DNA of 64,000 nucleotides from a bacterium (GCA_017470815.1 JAFUXT010000017.1:31202-95201), one strand, 5' to 3'. Positions 45,255 to 54,199 are shown, counted from the stretch's first letter. Made by a program: numbers and translations. Notes: generated by a model not told the origin, from the letters alone.

Positions 45255-46036
45255 AAGATGTTCAAAACACGCAAGATTACAGAAATGTAGATATACAAAA
45301 AGTCGGAATAACCGATATTGATTTACCTTTGGTTATCCAAAGAAAAAATAAATCGGATTTGGTTGTGTCAGGAGTTGCAAGGGCTGCTGTCTCTTTGCCG
45401 AGGAATTACAAAGGCACCCACATGAGCCGTTTTGTTGAAGTTTTTAACGAATGGCGTGAAAAAAATATGCTCGGAGTTGATATAAGAGGTTGTCTTGAAA
45501 AAATTATAAAAAAACTTCATGCAAAAAGCGGAGAATTAAAATTTAAATTCAAGTATTTTATCAATAAAAAAGCCCCGGTATCAAAACTTTCTGCCCCAAT
45601 GAGTTATGATTGTTCTTTTGAAGGAAAAATTGATGAAAATAACAATTACAAATTTATATTAGGTGCAAAAGTACCTGTTACAACTCTGTGTCCTTGTTCA
45701 AAAGAAATTTCAAATTACGGAGCGCATAATCAGAGGGCTATAATAAGTGTAAAGGTTTCTTATGATGAAACTGAACACATTTGGTTAGAGGATTTGATAG
45801 AACTTGTTGAATCCTGCGCATCTTGTCCTTTGTATTCACTTTTAAAGCGTCAGGATGAAAAATATGTAACCGAAAAAGCATGGGAAAATCCAAGGTTTGT
45901 GGAAGATGTGTTAAGAGAAGTTGTTGTAAAACTACGCAACCATCCTGTTGTAAAAGAGTTTGAAGTCGATTGTGAAGCCTTTGAAAGCATCCACAACCAT
46001 TCAGCCTGGGCTTATCAAAAAGAAATTAAACCCTAA
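45251..46036 (+). CDS. folE2: GTP cyclohydrolase FolE2 (type IB)
   Basis: Makes 7,8-dihydroneopterin triphosphate from GTP, the first step of folate synthesis, in the metal-flexible type IB form. Its 261 residues have DYRNVDIQKVGI and GTHMSRFVE, VTTLCPCSKEISNYGAHNQR with the catalytic metal-binding Cys region, and LVESCASCPLYSLLKRQDE. The stop overlaps the convergent gene by four bases, and the start overlaps the asparaginase gene. With folP and folD it gives three folate genes in the window. Confidence 0.95.
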   Translation: MKDVQNTQDYRNVDIQKVGITDIDLPLVIQRKNKSDLVVSGVARAAVSLPRNYKGTHMSRFVEVFNEWREKNMLGVDIRGCLEKIIKKLHAKSGELKFKFKYFINKKAPVSKLSAPMSYDCSFEGKIDENNNYKFILGAKVPVTTLCPCSKEISNYGAHNQRAIISVKVSYDETEHIWLEDLIELVESCASCPLYSLLKRQDEKYVTEKAWENPRFVEDVLREVVVKLRNHPVVKEFEVDCEAFESIHNHSAWAYQKEIKP

Positions 46037-47343
46037 ATCACATCTTGGGGTGGATTAATTTTCTGTGCTTCCACTCTGTCTTTAATTGCGCCCATCGGTT
46101 CGTAGTATGGCTCAACTGTCATTACTTTTGCCGCAATATCAGGATAATAATAGATAAATTTTAATTCACTCTTTGTCAAAGGTTTTTGAGTATGGACATT
46201 TGCATAGCGGACAAGTTCAAGAATATTTCTTGCTTCGTGTTCGTCTTTAAATTCAAGTTCAAGGTTGTTATAAACATTTCTGAACCCTTTAATTCCGCCG
46301 TATTCTCCTGTTGTAATCATTCTTCCTGTTTCAATGATTTCAGGTTCGCCTCTGCCGAGTTCTTCAAAATCATAAAGTTCATAATTTCTGCGGTCTTTTA
46401 ACGCGCCGTCAGCGTGTATTCCTGATTCGTGTGCAAATGCGTTATCCCCGACAGCAGGCTGATTCATAGGGATAGGAACTCCGAAAGCGTAAGCGGTGTA
46501 TTTTGCAATTTGCCACGCTTTATCAAGTCTTATATTTTCGTCAATTTTATATTTTCCTCTGAAGCCTGCGGATTTCAGACATCCTAAAAGGCAGGAAACC
46601 AAATCGGCATTACCGGCTCTTTCGCCCATACCATTAATTGCTGTATTTATGTAGGCATCAACTCCTGCATCAATTGCTGCTTTTGCGCCGATAATAGAAC
46701 AGGCAGCAGCCATTCCCAAATCGTTGTGAAAATGCATTTCAATAGGCATCTCAAGAGCCTTTGCAAGTGTATAAATTCTGTCATAAGTCGTTAATGGGTC
46801 TTCTCCGCCCAATGTGTCGCAATATCTGAAACGGTGTGCACCTGATTTTTTGGCTTCTTTACCGTATTTAATAAGAAAATCAATATCGCTTCTTGATGCA
46901 TCTTCTGCATTAACACCGATAATTCTTGCCCCTTTATCAACGGCACATTCGACTGCTTCTTTGGTCATTTTTATAATGTCGTCAGGTGTTTTTTTGCCAC
47001 CGTATTTCCCGTTAATCATCTGTTCCGATGTTGATTGGGAAAGGTTTACATATTGCAAATCAGGAACATTTTTGAACGATAATTCCACATCTTCTGCTAT
47101 CCCTCTCATCCAGCCTGAGAGTCTTGTTTTTGTTATAACTCCTCTTTTTACCAGTTCCAAATTTCCGTTTAAATAATTTAGTTCGTGTTTTGTTGTCGGA
47201 AACCCGAATTCTGACTGCGTAATACCCATGCTGTTTAGCATCAGATTTATAATGGTTTTTTGAAGTTTGGCAAGCCCTAAGCGTGATGTCTGTACACCGT
47301 CACGGTTAGTTACATCTACAAAATATATTCTGTTATCGCTCAT
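46033..47343 (-). CDS. Homocitrate/2-isopropylmalate synthase-like DRE-TIM enzyme
   Basis: A 436-residue acyl-CoA-dependent aldol-type carboligase. The signature DVTNRDGVQTSRLGLA (D-x-x-x-R-D-G-x-Q), RYCDTLGGEDP, the metal His pair HFHNDLGMAAA and NGMGERAGNADL are clear. FAHESGIHADGALKD closes the active site. The C-terminal LeuA allosteric dimer domain is absent, which favours homocitrate synthase or a related enzyme over canonical LeuA. The oxoacid substrate cannot be settled from the sequence. A GGGG SD lies upstream. It is convergent with folE2. Confidence 0.85.
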   Translation of the reverse strand: MSDNRIYFVDVTNRDGVQTSRLGLAKLQKTIINLMLNSMGITQSEFGFPTTKHELNYLNGNLELVKRGVITKTRLSGWMRGIAEDVELSFKNVPDLQYVNLSQSTSEQMINGKYGGKKTPDDIIKMTKEAVECAVDKGARIIGVNAEDASRSDIDFLIKYGKEAKKSGAHRFRYCDTLGGEDPLTTYDRIYTLAKALEMPIEMHFHNDLGMAAACSIIGAKAAIDAGVDAYINTAINGMGERAGNADLVSCLLGCLKSAGFRGKYKIDENIRLDKAWQIAKYTAYAFGVPIPMNQPAVGDNAFAHESGIHADGALKDRRNYELYDFEELGRGEPEIIETGRMITTGEYGGIKGFRNVYNNLELEFKDEHEARNILELVRYANVHTQKPLTKSELKFIYYYPDIAAKVMTVEPYYEPMGAIKDRVEAQKINPPQDVI

Positions 47344-47438
47344 AAATTTTCCCCTTTGTTATCATTATTATAGTATAAAATATCTTAATCAACTTGATTT
47401 TTTAAGTATAATTAATTAAAATGTGGTAAAGAGCAGAT

Positions 47439-49031
47439 ATGAAAAACGATACAACCATACTTGATAAAAAGATAGCAAAAGAAGTCAAAACGGGAAATGT
47501 AAAATCGGCAATTGAATTATGCCAGATTGGTTTGCAGAAGGACCCGACAAATGCGCAGTTGCATTTGCGTTTGGGTGATTTGTATTTGACTTGGCATCTT
47601 GATATTTATACCTCAAGTCAATATGTTGATGAAGCGATAACAGAATACCAAATGGCGCTTGAATCTATTGATACTCCGGAACTTTATTACAAAATCGGTG
47701 TTGCGCAGTATCACAAAGGCGATTTGGATAAGGCGGTAAATTATTTCAGCACTGCAATAAAAAGGGATTCAAAATATGCCAAAGCGTATTATATGCTTGC
47801 AGAAACTTATACAAAAAAAGCAAGATTTACAGATGCGTTTGACAATGCAAAACTTGCGGTAAAATATGCGCCGTTTTCAAGTTCCTGCGCTCACAATTTG
47901 TTAAAGAGTTTGTATCAGGTTTCATCATTCAGAGTTTTTAAAAACAAGATAATGGCTTTTTATGAAAATATAATGTCTGTTTTGACTTTGCCATTTGATA
48001 AAGAAGCAATAAAAAGGGTGAAAGAGTCATTGTCTTATGCAAAATTTTTGCCGATATTATTTAAAGGTTATTTGGCTGTTCAGACCAAAGGAATTGATCA
48101 GGCGCTTGATATTTATATTGATGCGGTTGACAAAGCGCCGGGGTTTGTTCCGTTGTACTGTTTATTAGGGGATATTTATTCGTCTTTAGGCAGATTTGAT
48201 GATGCGATAACCGAATACAAAATGGCAATTTGGCTTGATAGTTTAAATATTCCTGCATATCGTCATTTGTGCAGAGCGTATGAAGATTTGGGCGATTATG
48301 ACAATGCCGTAGAGATTTATGAAAAACTGATTCAAATTATGCCTAATATGCCTGAATTTCATTCAAATTTGGCAAATATTTTGTATATTAAAGGGGATGT
48401 TGATGGTGCGGTTTCGCATTTTCAGACCGCAATCACCTTGAATCCGAATAAAGAATGGACAAGTGTTGTAAATCAGACTTTGGGATTTGTTTTTCAGGAA
48501 GCCAAAAAAGATATTGACGCTGCGATTACATCATATCAGAGCGCATATTTGCTGACCCCTGAAGATATTGATATTTATGTAAATTTGGGCAGTGCATTTT
48601 ATGATAAAGAAGATTTTGAAAATGCGCTGACTGTTTATCGTAACGCACTCGAACTTGACCCTAAAAACGCAAAAATTCACTGTAATTTGGGATTTTTATA
48701 TTGGGGGCAGGGAGAAACTCAGGAAGCGATAAGAGAATACGAGCATGCTATTGAGTATGATGATACTTATGCAATTGCTTATAACAATTTGGGTGTAATT
48801 TATCTTGACGATTTGGGCAGAGTAGCACCTGCTATTGAAATGTTTAAAAAAGCGGTAGAAAACAACCCCAATTATGCGTTGGCACATTTCAATCTTGCCC
48901 GTTCCGTTGCAATAACAGGGGATAAAATTGAGGCTGCTAAACTTTATCAGATAGCGCAGGATGTAAACAAGATTACTGACGAAATCGACCCTCAGGATAT
49001 AACTGATAAAATCAACGCATTGTTTGATTAG
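47439..49031 (+). CDS. TPR-repeat protein (530 aa)
   Basis: A soluble scaffold composed of about ten tetratricopeptide repeats from residue 20 to the end, for example AKAYYMLAETYTKKARFTDA, VPLYCLLGDIYSSLGRFDDA, PEFHSNLANILYIKGDVDGA, AKIHCNLGFLYWGQGETQEA and TYAIAYNNLGVIYLDD. There is no signal peptide. TPR arrays bind peptides or partner proteins; the partner is unknown. An AAAGAG SD lies eight bases before the ATG. It is divergent from the homocitrate-synthase-like gene. Confidence 0.88.
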   Translation: MKNDTTILDKKIAKEVKTGNVKSAIELCQIGLQKDPTNAQLHLRLGDLYLTWHLDIYTSSQYVDEAITEYQMALESIDTPELYYKIGVAQYHKGDLDKAVNYFSTAIKRDSKYAKAYYMLAETYTKKARFTDAFDNAKLAVKYAPFSSSCAHNLLKSLYQVSSFRVFKNKIMAFYENIMSVLTLPFDKEAIKRVKESLSYAKFLPILFKGYLAVQTKGIDQALDIYIDAVDKAPGFVPLYCLLGDIYSSLGRFDDAITEYKMAIWLDSLNIPAYRHLCRAYEDLGDYDNAVEIYEKLIQIMPNMPEFHSNLANILYIKGDVDGAVSHFQTAITLNPNKEWTSVVNQTLGFVFQEAKKDIDAAITSYQSAYLLTPEDIDIYVNLGSAFYDKEDFENALTVYRNALELDPKNAKIHCNLGFLYWGQGETQEAIREYEHAIEYDDTYAIAYNNLGVIYLDDLGRVAPAIEMFKKAVENNPNYALAHFNLARSVAITGDKIEAAKLYQIAQDVNKITDEIDPQDITDKINALFD

Positions 49032-49074
49032 GGATTGGTTATATTTTAAAATCAAATAAATCTTTAGTGGTCAG

Positions 49075-49145
49075 TCGGGTTTTCAGTATGTAGGTCGGCA
49101 TTGCAACGCCGATAAAAATACTGTTGGCATAGCAATGCTAACATA
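49075..49145. repeat. Palindromic intergenic repeat after the TPR gene
   Basis: Two related hairpin units: GTCGGCattgcaaCGCCGA and GTTGGCATagcAATGCTAAC, separated by AAATACT. Each carries a TGTAGG/ACATAC-like edge. The stretch lies between convergent genes and may serve as terminator. It resembles the GTTGGG-type hairpins at 50722 and 53746. Confidence 0.45.
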
Positions 49146-49156
49146 CATCTAAATAT

Positions 49157-49480
49157 TTATACAACATATTTAATAATATTATAAACTTTGGCAAGTTTTT
49201 CTCTGTCGTATTTGATATTTTCAAGTAACCTGATTACATCCTTGTATAATTGTTGTTCATTTTTTGTTCCGCCAAAAGAAAATAATTCGTCGGGTTCAAT
49301 ATTTAATACCGTTAAAATTTTTTCAAGAGTGTCAGCAGTTAAAAAGCCGTTTCCGGTTTCTATAACACTTAATCCGTTTGTTGATAATCCTATCTTTTCG
49401 GCAAATTCAATTTGAGAAAAACCTTTTGATTTTCTCAAATTTTTTATTTTTTTACCTAAAGATTCTTTGATGTCTGTCAT
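49157..49480 (-). CDS. XRE-family transcriptional regulator
   Basis: A 107-residue protein with a HTH_3 (Cro/C1) domain at residues 8-65: IKNLRKSKGFSQIEFAEKIGLSTN, GLSVIETGNGFLTADTLEKI. The C-terminal ~40 residues are a helical dimerisation-like tail. It is divergent from the EcoRI-type methyltransferase gene, with a 129-base region between that contains an inverted repeat around the methylase -35 box. This layout is that of the controller (C) proteins of restriction-modification systems. GAGGAAC SD before the ATG. Confidence 0.85.
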   Translation of the reverse strand: MTDIKESLGKKIKNLRKSKGFSQIEFAEKIGLSTNGLSVIETGNGFLTADTLEKILTVLNIEPDELFSFGGTKNEQQLYKDVIRLLENIKYDREKLAKVYNIIKYVV

Positions 49481-49524
49481 CTGTTCCTCATGATAATGTT
49501 ACTCACAATAAAATTTGATAAGAA

Positions 49525-49566
49525 ACAAATTTAATTGTTGTTATTCATAATTTAATTTGTTATAAT
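49525..49566 (+). promoter_or_regulatory. Methylase promoter with embedded near-palindromic operator
   Basis: -35 TTGTTA (49538-49543), 17-base spacer, -10 TATAAT (49561-49566). The -35 box is flanked by ACAAATTTAATT (49525-49536) and AATTTAATTTGT (49549-49560), an inverted repeat with 11 of 12 positions matching. The arms are well placed for a dimeric XRE regulator to block RNA polymerase. Confidence 0.5.
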
Positions 49567-49609
49567 CTAAATAAAATTTGTATTTATTTAATTAGACAAA
49601 AGAATTAAA

Positions 49610-50677
49610 ATGGCGAATGAGAATTTAAAACAGGCGAAAAAAGCCAAGAATGATGAGTTTTATACTCAATGGTGTGATATTGAAAAAGAAATCATGGCTT
49701 ATATAGAATATAACCCTGATGTCTTTCGTGATAAAACAATTTTACTTCCCTGTGATGACCCTGAATGGAGTAATTTTACCAAATTTTTTGCTCAAAATTT
49801 TGAAAACTTTGGGCTAAAAAAACTGATAAGTACAAGTTATGCCTATGAAAGCAAAAATATCAATGCACCGTATCAAATATCACTTTTTGAAGAGCAAGCG
49901 CCCCATTTTGATATTGATAAAACAAAAATTAAAGGTAAAATTTTCACGCTTGACCACGACACAAACCAAAACGGAGTTATTGATATTGAAGATTTGGAGT
50001 GGCAGTATTTAGAAGGTGACGGAGATTTCAGAAGTGATGAAGTTAAAAAACTCCGTGACGAAGCGGATATAATTATTACCAATCCTCCATTTTCCCTGTT
50101 TAGAGAGTTTATTGCATGGATTTTTGATGCAAAGAAAAAATTTATAACTATTGCAAATAAAAATTGTGTCACCTACAAAGAAATTTTTAAACAAATTAAA
50201 AATAATAAAATGTGGTCAGGTCGTACAGAATGGAGTGGCGGTCTTTGGTTTGAAACAATGGATAAAAATAATGTAGATAAGGTTGTTAATGGTGTTAATC
50301 TAAAAAATGTTTCTTCTGTTTGGTTTACAAATCTTGAACATGGCAGACGGCATCAACCGCTTCAACTTATGACTATGGCTGACAATATCAAGCATAGCAA
50401 ACACAAAGAAGTAAGAGGGCATGAGTATCAAAAATATGATAATTATGATGCGATAGAGGTTCCTTATACTGACGCAATTCCGAGCGATTATGATGGTGTC
50501 ATGGGAGTTCCTATTAGTTTTCTTGATAAATATTGCCCCGAACAGTTTAAAATGTTAGGGATAATGAATACCGGTGAAGAAAACAAAGGTATAAGATATC
50601 CGAATACTCCGCATGGAAGACCTATCATAAATGGACGAGAAATATACTTGAGAATTTTAATCAAAAGGAAAACATAA
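49610..50677 (+). CDS. EcoRI-family adenine-specific DNA methyltransferase
   Basis: A 355-residue N6-adenine methyltransferase of the M.EcoRI family. Key blocks are KNDEFYTQWCDIEKEI at the start, LLPCDDPEWSNF (SAM-binding region), and the catalytic IIITNPPFSLFREF (NPPF). Further family blocks are TIANKNCVTYKEIF, VWFTNLEHGRRH and GVPISFLDKYCPEQF. It should methylate a defined DNA sequence, protecting it from a cognate nuclease. No EcoRI-like nuclease gene is next to it; the neighbouring nuclease is the DUF262-HNH protein. No SD before the ATG. Confidence 0.9.
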   Translation: MANENLKQAKKAKNDEFYTQWCDIEKEIMAYIEYNPDVFRDKTILLPCDDPEWSNFTKFFAQNFENFGLKKLISTSYAYESKNINAPYQISLFEEQAPHFDIDKTKIKGKIFTLDHDTNQNGVIDIEDLEWQYLEGDGDFRSDEVKKLRDEADIIITNPPFSLFREFIAWIFDAKKKFITIANKNCVTYKEIFKQIKNNKMWSGRTEWSGGLWFETMDKNNVDKVVNGVNLKNVSSVWFTNLEHGRRHQPLQLMTMADNIKHSKHKEVRGHEYQKYDNYDAIEVPYTDAIPSDYDGVMGVPISFLDKYCPEQFKMLGIMNTGEENKGIRYPNTPHGRPIINGREIYLRILIKRKT

Positions 50678-50680
50678 AAC

Positions 50681-50745
50681 GGCTGGATTGCTTCGCCTTA
50701 CGGCTCGCAATGACATAATATGTAAGTTGGGCTTTCAGCCCAACA
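50681..50745. repeat. Two adjacent palindromic repeats
   Basis: GGCTGGATTGCTTCGCCTTA and the end GGCTCGCAATGACA are a half of the dispersed GTCATTGCGAGG...GGCTGGATTGC family (see 59239 and 63916). It is followed by GTAAGTTGGGctttcaGCCCAACA, identical to the hairpin at 23401-23424. They lie between the methylase and the nuclease. Confidence 0.65.
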
Positions 50746-50766
50746 TGCAAGCAAAGAGAGGAATTT

Positions 50767-51924
50767 ATGAAAACGGAACTGCATACAAATTGGACAGTAA
50801 AAGATATTTGCGAGGGGTTTGTTTATAACGAACTTGAGGGCAAAGGGCTGTTTGGAATGAACGGCAAACTTACTATTCAGCCCGAGTATCAGCGTAATTA
50901 TATTTATGCTGACGGCAAAAAAGATGTTGCGGTTATTGATTCAGTTTTAAAAGGTTACCCGATAGGGTTGATTTATTTCAATAAAAACGGCGACCAATTT
51001 GAGGTATTAGACGGTCAACAGCGTATAACAAGTTTGGGGCGTTTTGTCACAAGCAAATTTGCTATAAGGCAAGACGGAATGGAACAATATTTCAGAGGTA
51101 TAGCAAAAGACAAGCAAGACAGAATTTTAAATACCCCGCTTTTAATATATGTATGTGAGGGTACAGAAAGTGAGATAAAAGAATGGTTTAAAACGATTAA
51201 TATTGCAGGTGTACCGTTAAATCATCAAGAGGTTTTGAACGCAATATATTCGGGAACATTTGTAACGCTTGCAAAAGAAGAATTTAGTAATTCGCAAAAC
51301 AGTAATATAAACAAATGGAGTTCGTACATTTCGGGAGCAGTAAATCGTCAGGAATATTTAGAGTGTGCATTGAATTGGGTTAGTAAAGGTAATATTGAAG
51401 ATTATATGTCAATGCACAGGCACGACACAAATATTAATGAACTGAAAACATATTTTAATTCGGTCATAGATTGGGCTGACGGGCTATTTGATGAAGTATA
51501 TTCGGAAATGAAAAGTATTGAATGGGGCAGGTTGTATGAAATTTATCACAAACAACCGTATAATAAAAAGAAAATTAACGAACAGGTAAGTCAATTATAC
51601 GCAGATGAATTTGTGAAAAATAAAAAAGGAATATTTGAATATATTTTGGGCGGTTGTCAGGACAGCAAATTACTTGAAATCAGAATATTTGAAGAACGGG
51701 ATAAAAAGACAGTTTATGCAAAACAAACTAAACAAGCACAGGAAAAAGGGATTTCAAACTGTCCTTTGTGTGCGTTAGGCAACGACAATAACAAAAATCG
51801 TATTTGGCAGTTAAAAGAAATGGATGCAGATCATGTTACTGCGTGGTCAAAAGGCGGGGCAACCGATATTTCTAATTGCCAAATGTTATGCAAAATACAC
51901 AACAGGGCAAAAGGTAATAAATAA
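50767..51924 (+). CDS. DUF262 and HNH nuclease protein
   Basis: A 385-residue protein with an N-terminal DUF262 (GmrS/ParB-like) domain: [28 protein letters not shown], and the characteristic [11 protein letters not shown] nucleotide-binding/hydrolysis motif. The C-terminus is an HNH endonuclease: [11 protein letters not shown], then [19 protein letters not shown] and [13 protein letters not shown] with CxxC zinc ligands and the catalytic His. This combination occurs in type IV GmrSD and SspE-like defence nucleases. Directly downstream of an EcoRI-type methylase and controlled region, it is the likely restriction partner. An AGAGAGG SD precedes the ATG. Confidence 0.85.
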   Translation: MKTELHTNWTVKDICEGFVYNELEGKGLFGMNGKLTIQPEYQRNYIYADGKKDVAVIDSVLKGYPIGLIYFNKNGDQFEVLDGQQRITSLGRFVTSKFAIRQDGMEQYFRGIAKDKQDRILNTPLLIYVCEGTESEIKEWFKTINIAGVPLNHQEVLNAIYSGTFVTLAKEEFSNSQNSNINKWSSYISGAVNRQEYLECALNWVSKGNIEDYMSMHRHDTNINELKTYFNSVIDWADGLFDEVYSEMKSIEWGRLYEIYHKQPYNKKKINEQVSQLYADEFVKNKKGIFEYILGGCQDSKLLEIRIFEERDKKTVYAKQTKQAQEKGISNCPLCALGNDNNKNRIWQLKEMDADHVTAWSKGGATDISNCQMLCKIHNRAKGNK

Positions 51925-52008
51925 GCAATGTAAGCATTACCCCTCTTGCAAGAATATATTTTTAATGTAAAATATTTTATGATAAAGAGAGATATAAGGG
52001 ATTTATGT

Positions 52009-53697
52009 ATGAAACAGAAGTATGAAAATATTTTTACGTTGCTTGAAGAAACTACTATAAAAAATCAGAAAAAAGTTGCTTTGGGTATGAAGAACCTTTG
52101 GGGATGGTCTGAATTTACATACAAAGGCTTGAGCCTTTTGGCTGAAAGATTAGGGGCTTATTTAATAAATGATTTACAAATCCCAAAGGGTGAAAAACTT
52201 GCAATATTATCCGAATCTTTGCCTGAATACGGTGTTTGTGTGTTTGGGTCTGTCCTGGCAGGTTTGACTATTGTTCCGTTGGATAACAAATTAACGATTT
52301 ATGAATTGACATCAATTCTTTCAAGTTGTGAACCTACTGTTTTGATGTGTTCAAGCAAAAATTTTGCAAAAGCAAAAGAATTGCAGGACAAGATTCCGTC
52401 AATAAAACATATAATTTTAATGGAAGCTTGCGAACATGAAAGCAAAGATACTCCGAGTTTGTATTCAATTCCTGCTAATTATAGCGCAAAATGGCGCAGA
52501 CGCCCTTTGCATGACACCGCTTTGATTATTTATACATCCGGTACAACAGGTGCACCAAAAGGGGTTCAGACGACTTATAAAAATATGCTTGCGCAAATGT
52601 ATGGCATGAGAAAAATTTTAAAAAGCATGATGCCTAAAAATAAAGAGATGCGTTTATTATCAATCTTGCCGATGAACCATTTATTTGAACTGACTGTCGG
52701 ATTTTTTACTATGCTTACACATGGCTATTCAGTTTACTATACAAGCAGTTTGAAACCGAAAGATTGTCTTGATATTATGCAGGAGAAAAAAATCAGATTT
52801 ATGGTTACCGTACCTGCGTTTTTAAAACTTTTGAAATCGCATTTTGAATCTGAAATAAATAAAAAATCTCCAATGTATAAATTTATGTATAATTTCAAAT
52901 ATCATTTGGCAAAATTCATGCCGTTTACAATAAGACGCTTGATGTTCAGAACTATTCACAGATTGTACGGCAGACATTTTTACGGCTATATTTCAGGTGG
53001 TGCGCCGTTAGATCCTATTGTAGGAGCATGGTTTAAAAGAATCGGTGTAAGAATATTCCAGGGGTATGGTTTATCGGAAACAAGTCCTGTTGTTTCAATG
53101 TGTTATAACCCAAATCAGGATAATACCCGTTCTGTTGGTCCGATTTTGGATTCTTATGATGCAAAAATCGACCCTGACACAGGCGAATTGCTTGTCAAAG
53201 GACCTTCTGTAATGAAAGGTTATTACGGCAGACAGGATTTGACAGACGAAGTTTTAGAACCGGAAGGCTGGTTCCATACAGGTGATATTGCAGAAATTCG
53301 TAACGGACTTTTGTATATCACAGGCAGAATTAAAAATATGATAGTTTTGTCAGGCGGTAAAAAGGTATTTCCTGAAGAAGTAGAAACCGTAATGGCGCAA
53401 AGTGACAATTTTGCGGAAGTTTGTGTGGTTGGTATGCCAAAATCAGGCGGCGAAAAAGACGGATGTGAAGAAATTGTTGCCGTAATTGTTCCAAGTGCAG
53501 AATATGCTTCAACTTTTGAGAATGAAGAAAAACTTGAAAGTGCAGTAAAAGCGGAAGTAAAACAACTTTCACACCAACTTGCACCGTATAAACGACCGAT
53601 TAATATTGTCGTAAGAACACAAACTTTGCCAAGAACTGCTACGAGCAAAATTAAACGCAAAGAAGTCAAAGCACTTTTGAGTGAATGTGTGAAATAA
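52009..53697 (+). CDS. Long-chain acyl-CoA ligase (AMP-binding) family
   Basis: A 562-residue adenylate-forming enzyme activating fatty acids with ATP and CoA. The AMP-binding signature is IIYTSGTTGAPKGVQTTYKN. Further blocks are LPMNHLFELTVGF, GYISGGAPLDP, FQGYGLSETSPVVS, GWFHTGDIAEI and the C-terminal RIKNMIVLSGGKKVFPEEVE with the catalytic Lys near TATSKIKRKEV. ATG 52009 (MKQKYENIF), eight bases after AAGGG, is preferred over in-frame starts at 51946 and 51979. A TG-TAAAAT -10 box lies at 51966. Cytoplasmic or membrane-associated. Confidence 0.92.
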   Translation: MKQKYENIFTLLEETTIKNQKKVALGMKNLWGWSEFTYKGLSLLAERLGAYLINDLQIPKGEKLAILSESLPEYGVCVFGSVLAGLTIVPLDNKLTIYELTSILSSCEPTVLMCSSKNFAKAKELQDKIPSIKHIILMEACEHESKDTPSLYSIPANYSAKWRRRPLHDTALIIYTSGTTGAPKGVQTTYKNMLAQMYGMRKILKSMMPKNKEMRLLSILPMNHLFELTVGFFTMLTHGYSVYYTSSLKPKDCLDIMQEKKIRFMVTVPAFLKLLKSHFESEINKKSPMYKFMYNFKYHLAKFMPFTIRRLMFRTIHRLYGRHFYGYISGGAPLDPIVGAWFKRIGVRIFQGYGLSETSPVVSMCYNPNQDNTRSVGPILDSYDAKIDPDTGELLVKGPSVMKGYYGRQDLTDEVLEPEGWFHTGDIAEIRNGLLYITGRIKNMIVLSGGKKVFPEEVETVMAQSDNFAEVCVVGMPKSGGEKDGCEEIVAVIVPSAEYASTFENEEKLESAVKAEVKQLSHQLAPYKRPINIVVRTQTLPRTATSKIKRKEVKALLSECVK

Positions 53698-53707
53698 AAA
53701 TTGTACT

Positions 53708-53736
53708 TTGTAGTTTTTGTTTGTTAGTGGTATAAT
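53708..53736 (+). promoter_or_regulatory. Promoter of the tRNA-Pro array
   Basis: TTGTAG (53708-53713), a 17-base spacer and extended TGG-TATAAT (53731-53736). A start near 53743 would include the GTTGGGttagtaaaCCCAAC hairpin (53746-53765), both half-tRNA units and tRNA-Pro. Confidence 0.6.
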
Positions 53737-53801
53737 AGTTTCGTTGTTGGGTTAGTAAACCCAACCTACATAAATCAGCGCAAAAGCGTTCATTAATGAA
53801 A

Positions 53802-54111
53802 AATTAAATACAAAGATATCGGTAGATATTGCAACCAATGGTAGCAATATCTACATATCGGGATGTAGCACTCTGCCGAACAAAAAGTTGACTAAATGTC
53901 AAGTTTTTGTGAGAGGGGTAGCGCACACAACAAAACGAAAGTTTTGTTGGTGATATAATTAAATACAAAGATATAGGTAAGTATTGCAACAATTGGTGGC
54001 AATATTTACCCCTCGGGATGTAGCACTCTGCCGAACAAAAAGTTGACTAAATGTCAAGTTTTTGTGAGAGGGGTAGCGCACACAACAAAACGAAAGTTTT
54101 GTTGGTGGTAC
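53802..54111 (+). repeat. Tandem array of two tRNA-Pro 5'-half units with D-arm hairpin insert
   Basis: Two units with a period of exactly 155 bases precede tRNA-Pro in the same orientation. Each has a leader AAATACAAAGATAT, a leader hairpin (GTAGATATTGC/GCAATATCTAC in unit 1; GTAAGTATTGC/GCAATATTTAC in unit 2, pairing kept), CGGGATGTAGC identical to tRNA positions 1-11, and an insert ACTCTGCCGAACAAAAAG...TTTTTGTGAGAGG. GGTAGCGCAC identical to the tRNA D arm follows, then CAACAAAAC-GAAA-GTTTTGTTG in place of the anticodon arm. The insert is the same as in the tRNA-Leu array. T arm and 3' acceptor are missing. Confidence 0.85.
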
Positions 54112-54125
54112 AATATAATATATAT

Positions 54126-54199
54126 CGGGATGTAGCGCAGCTTGGTAGCGCACAACGTTCGGGACGTTGGGGTCGCAGGTTCAAATCCTGTCATCCCGA
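54126..54199 (+). tRNA. tRNA-Pro, anticodon CGG
   Basis: A complete 74-base cloverleaf: acceptor CGGGATG/CATCCCG with discriminator A, D arm GCGCAGCTTGGTAGCGC, and anticodon stem CAACG/CGTTG with loop TTCGGGA, which puts CGG at positions 34-36. The variable loop is GGGTC, and the T arm is GCAGG-TTCAAAT-CCTGT. It reads CCG proline codons. CCA is not encoded. A T-run follows. It is the third, intact member after the two half-units. Confidence 0.96.

Noticed and set aside
53804..54153. Two minus-strand reading frames of about 62-64 codons across the tRNA-Pro array
   Set aside because: They are similar only because the array is repeated, have no SD, and are fully explained by the half-tRNA units.
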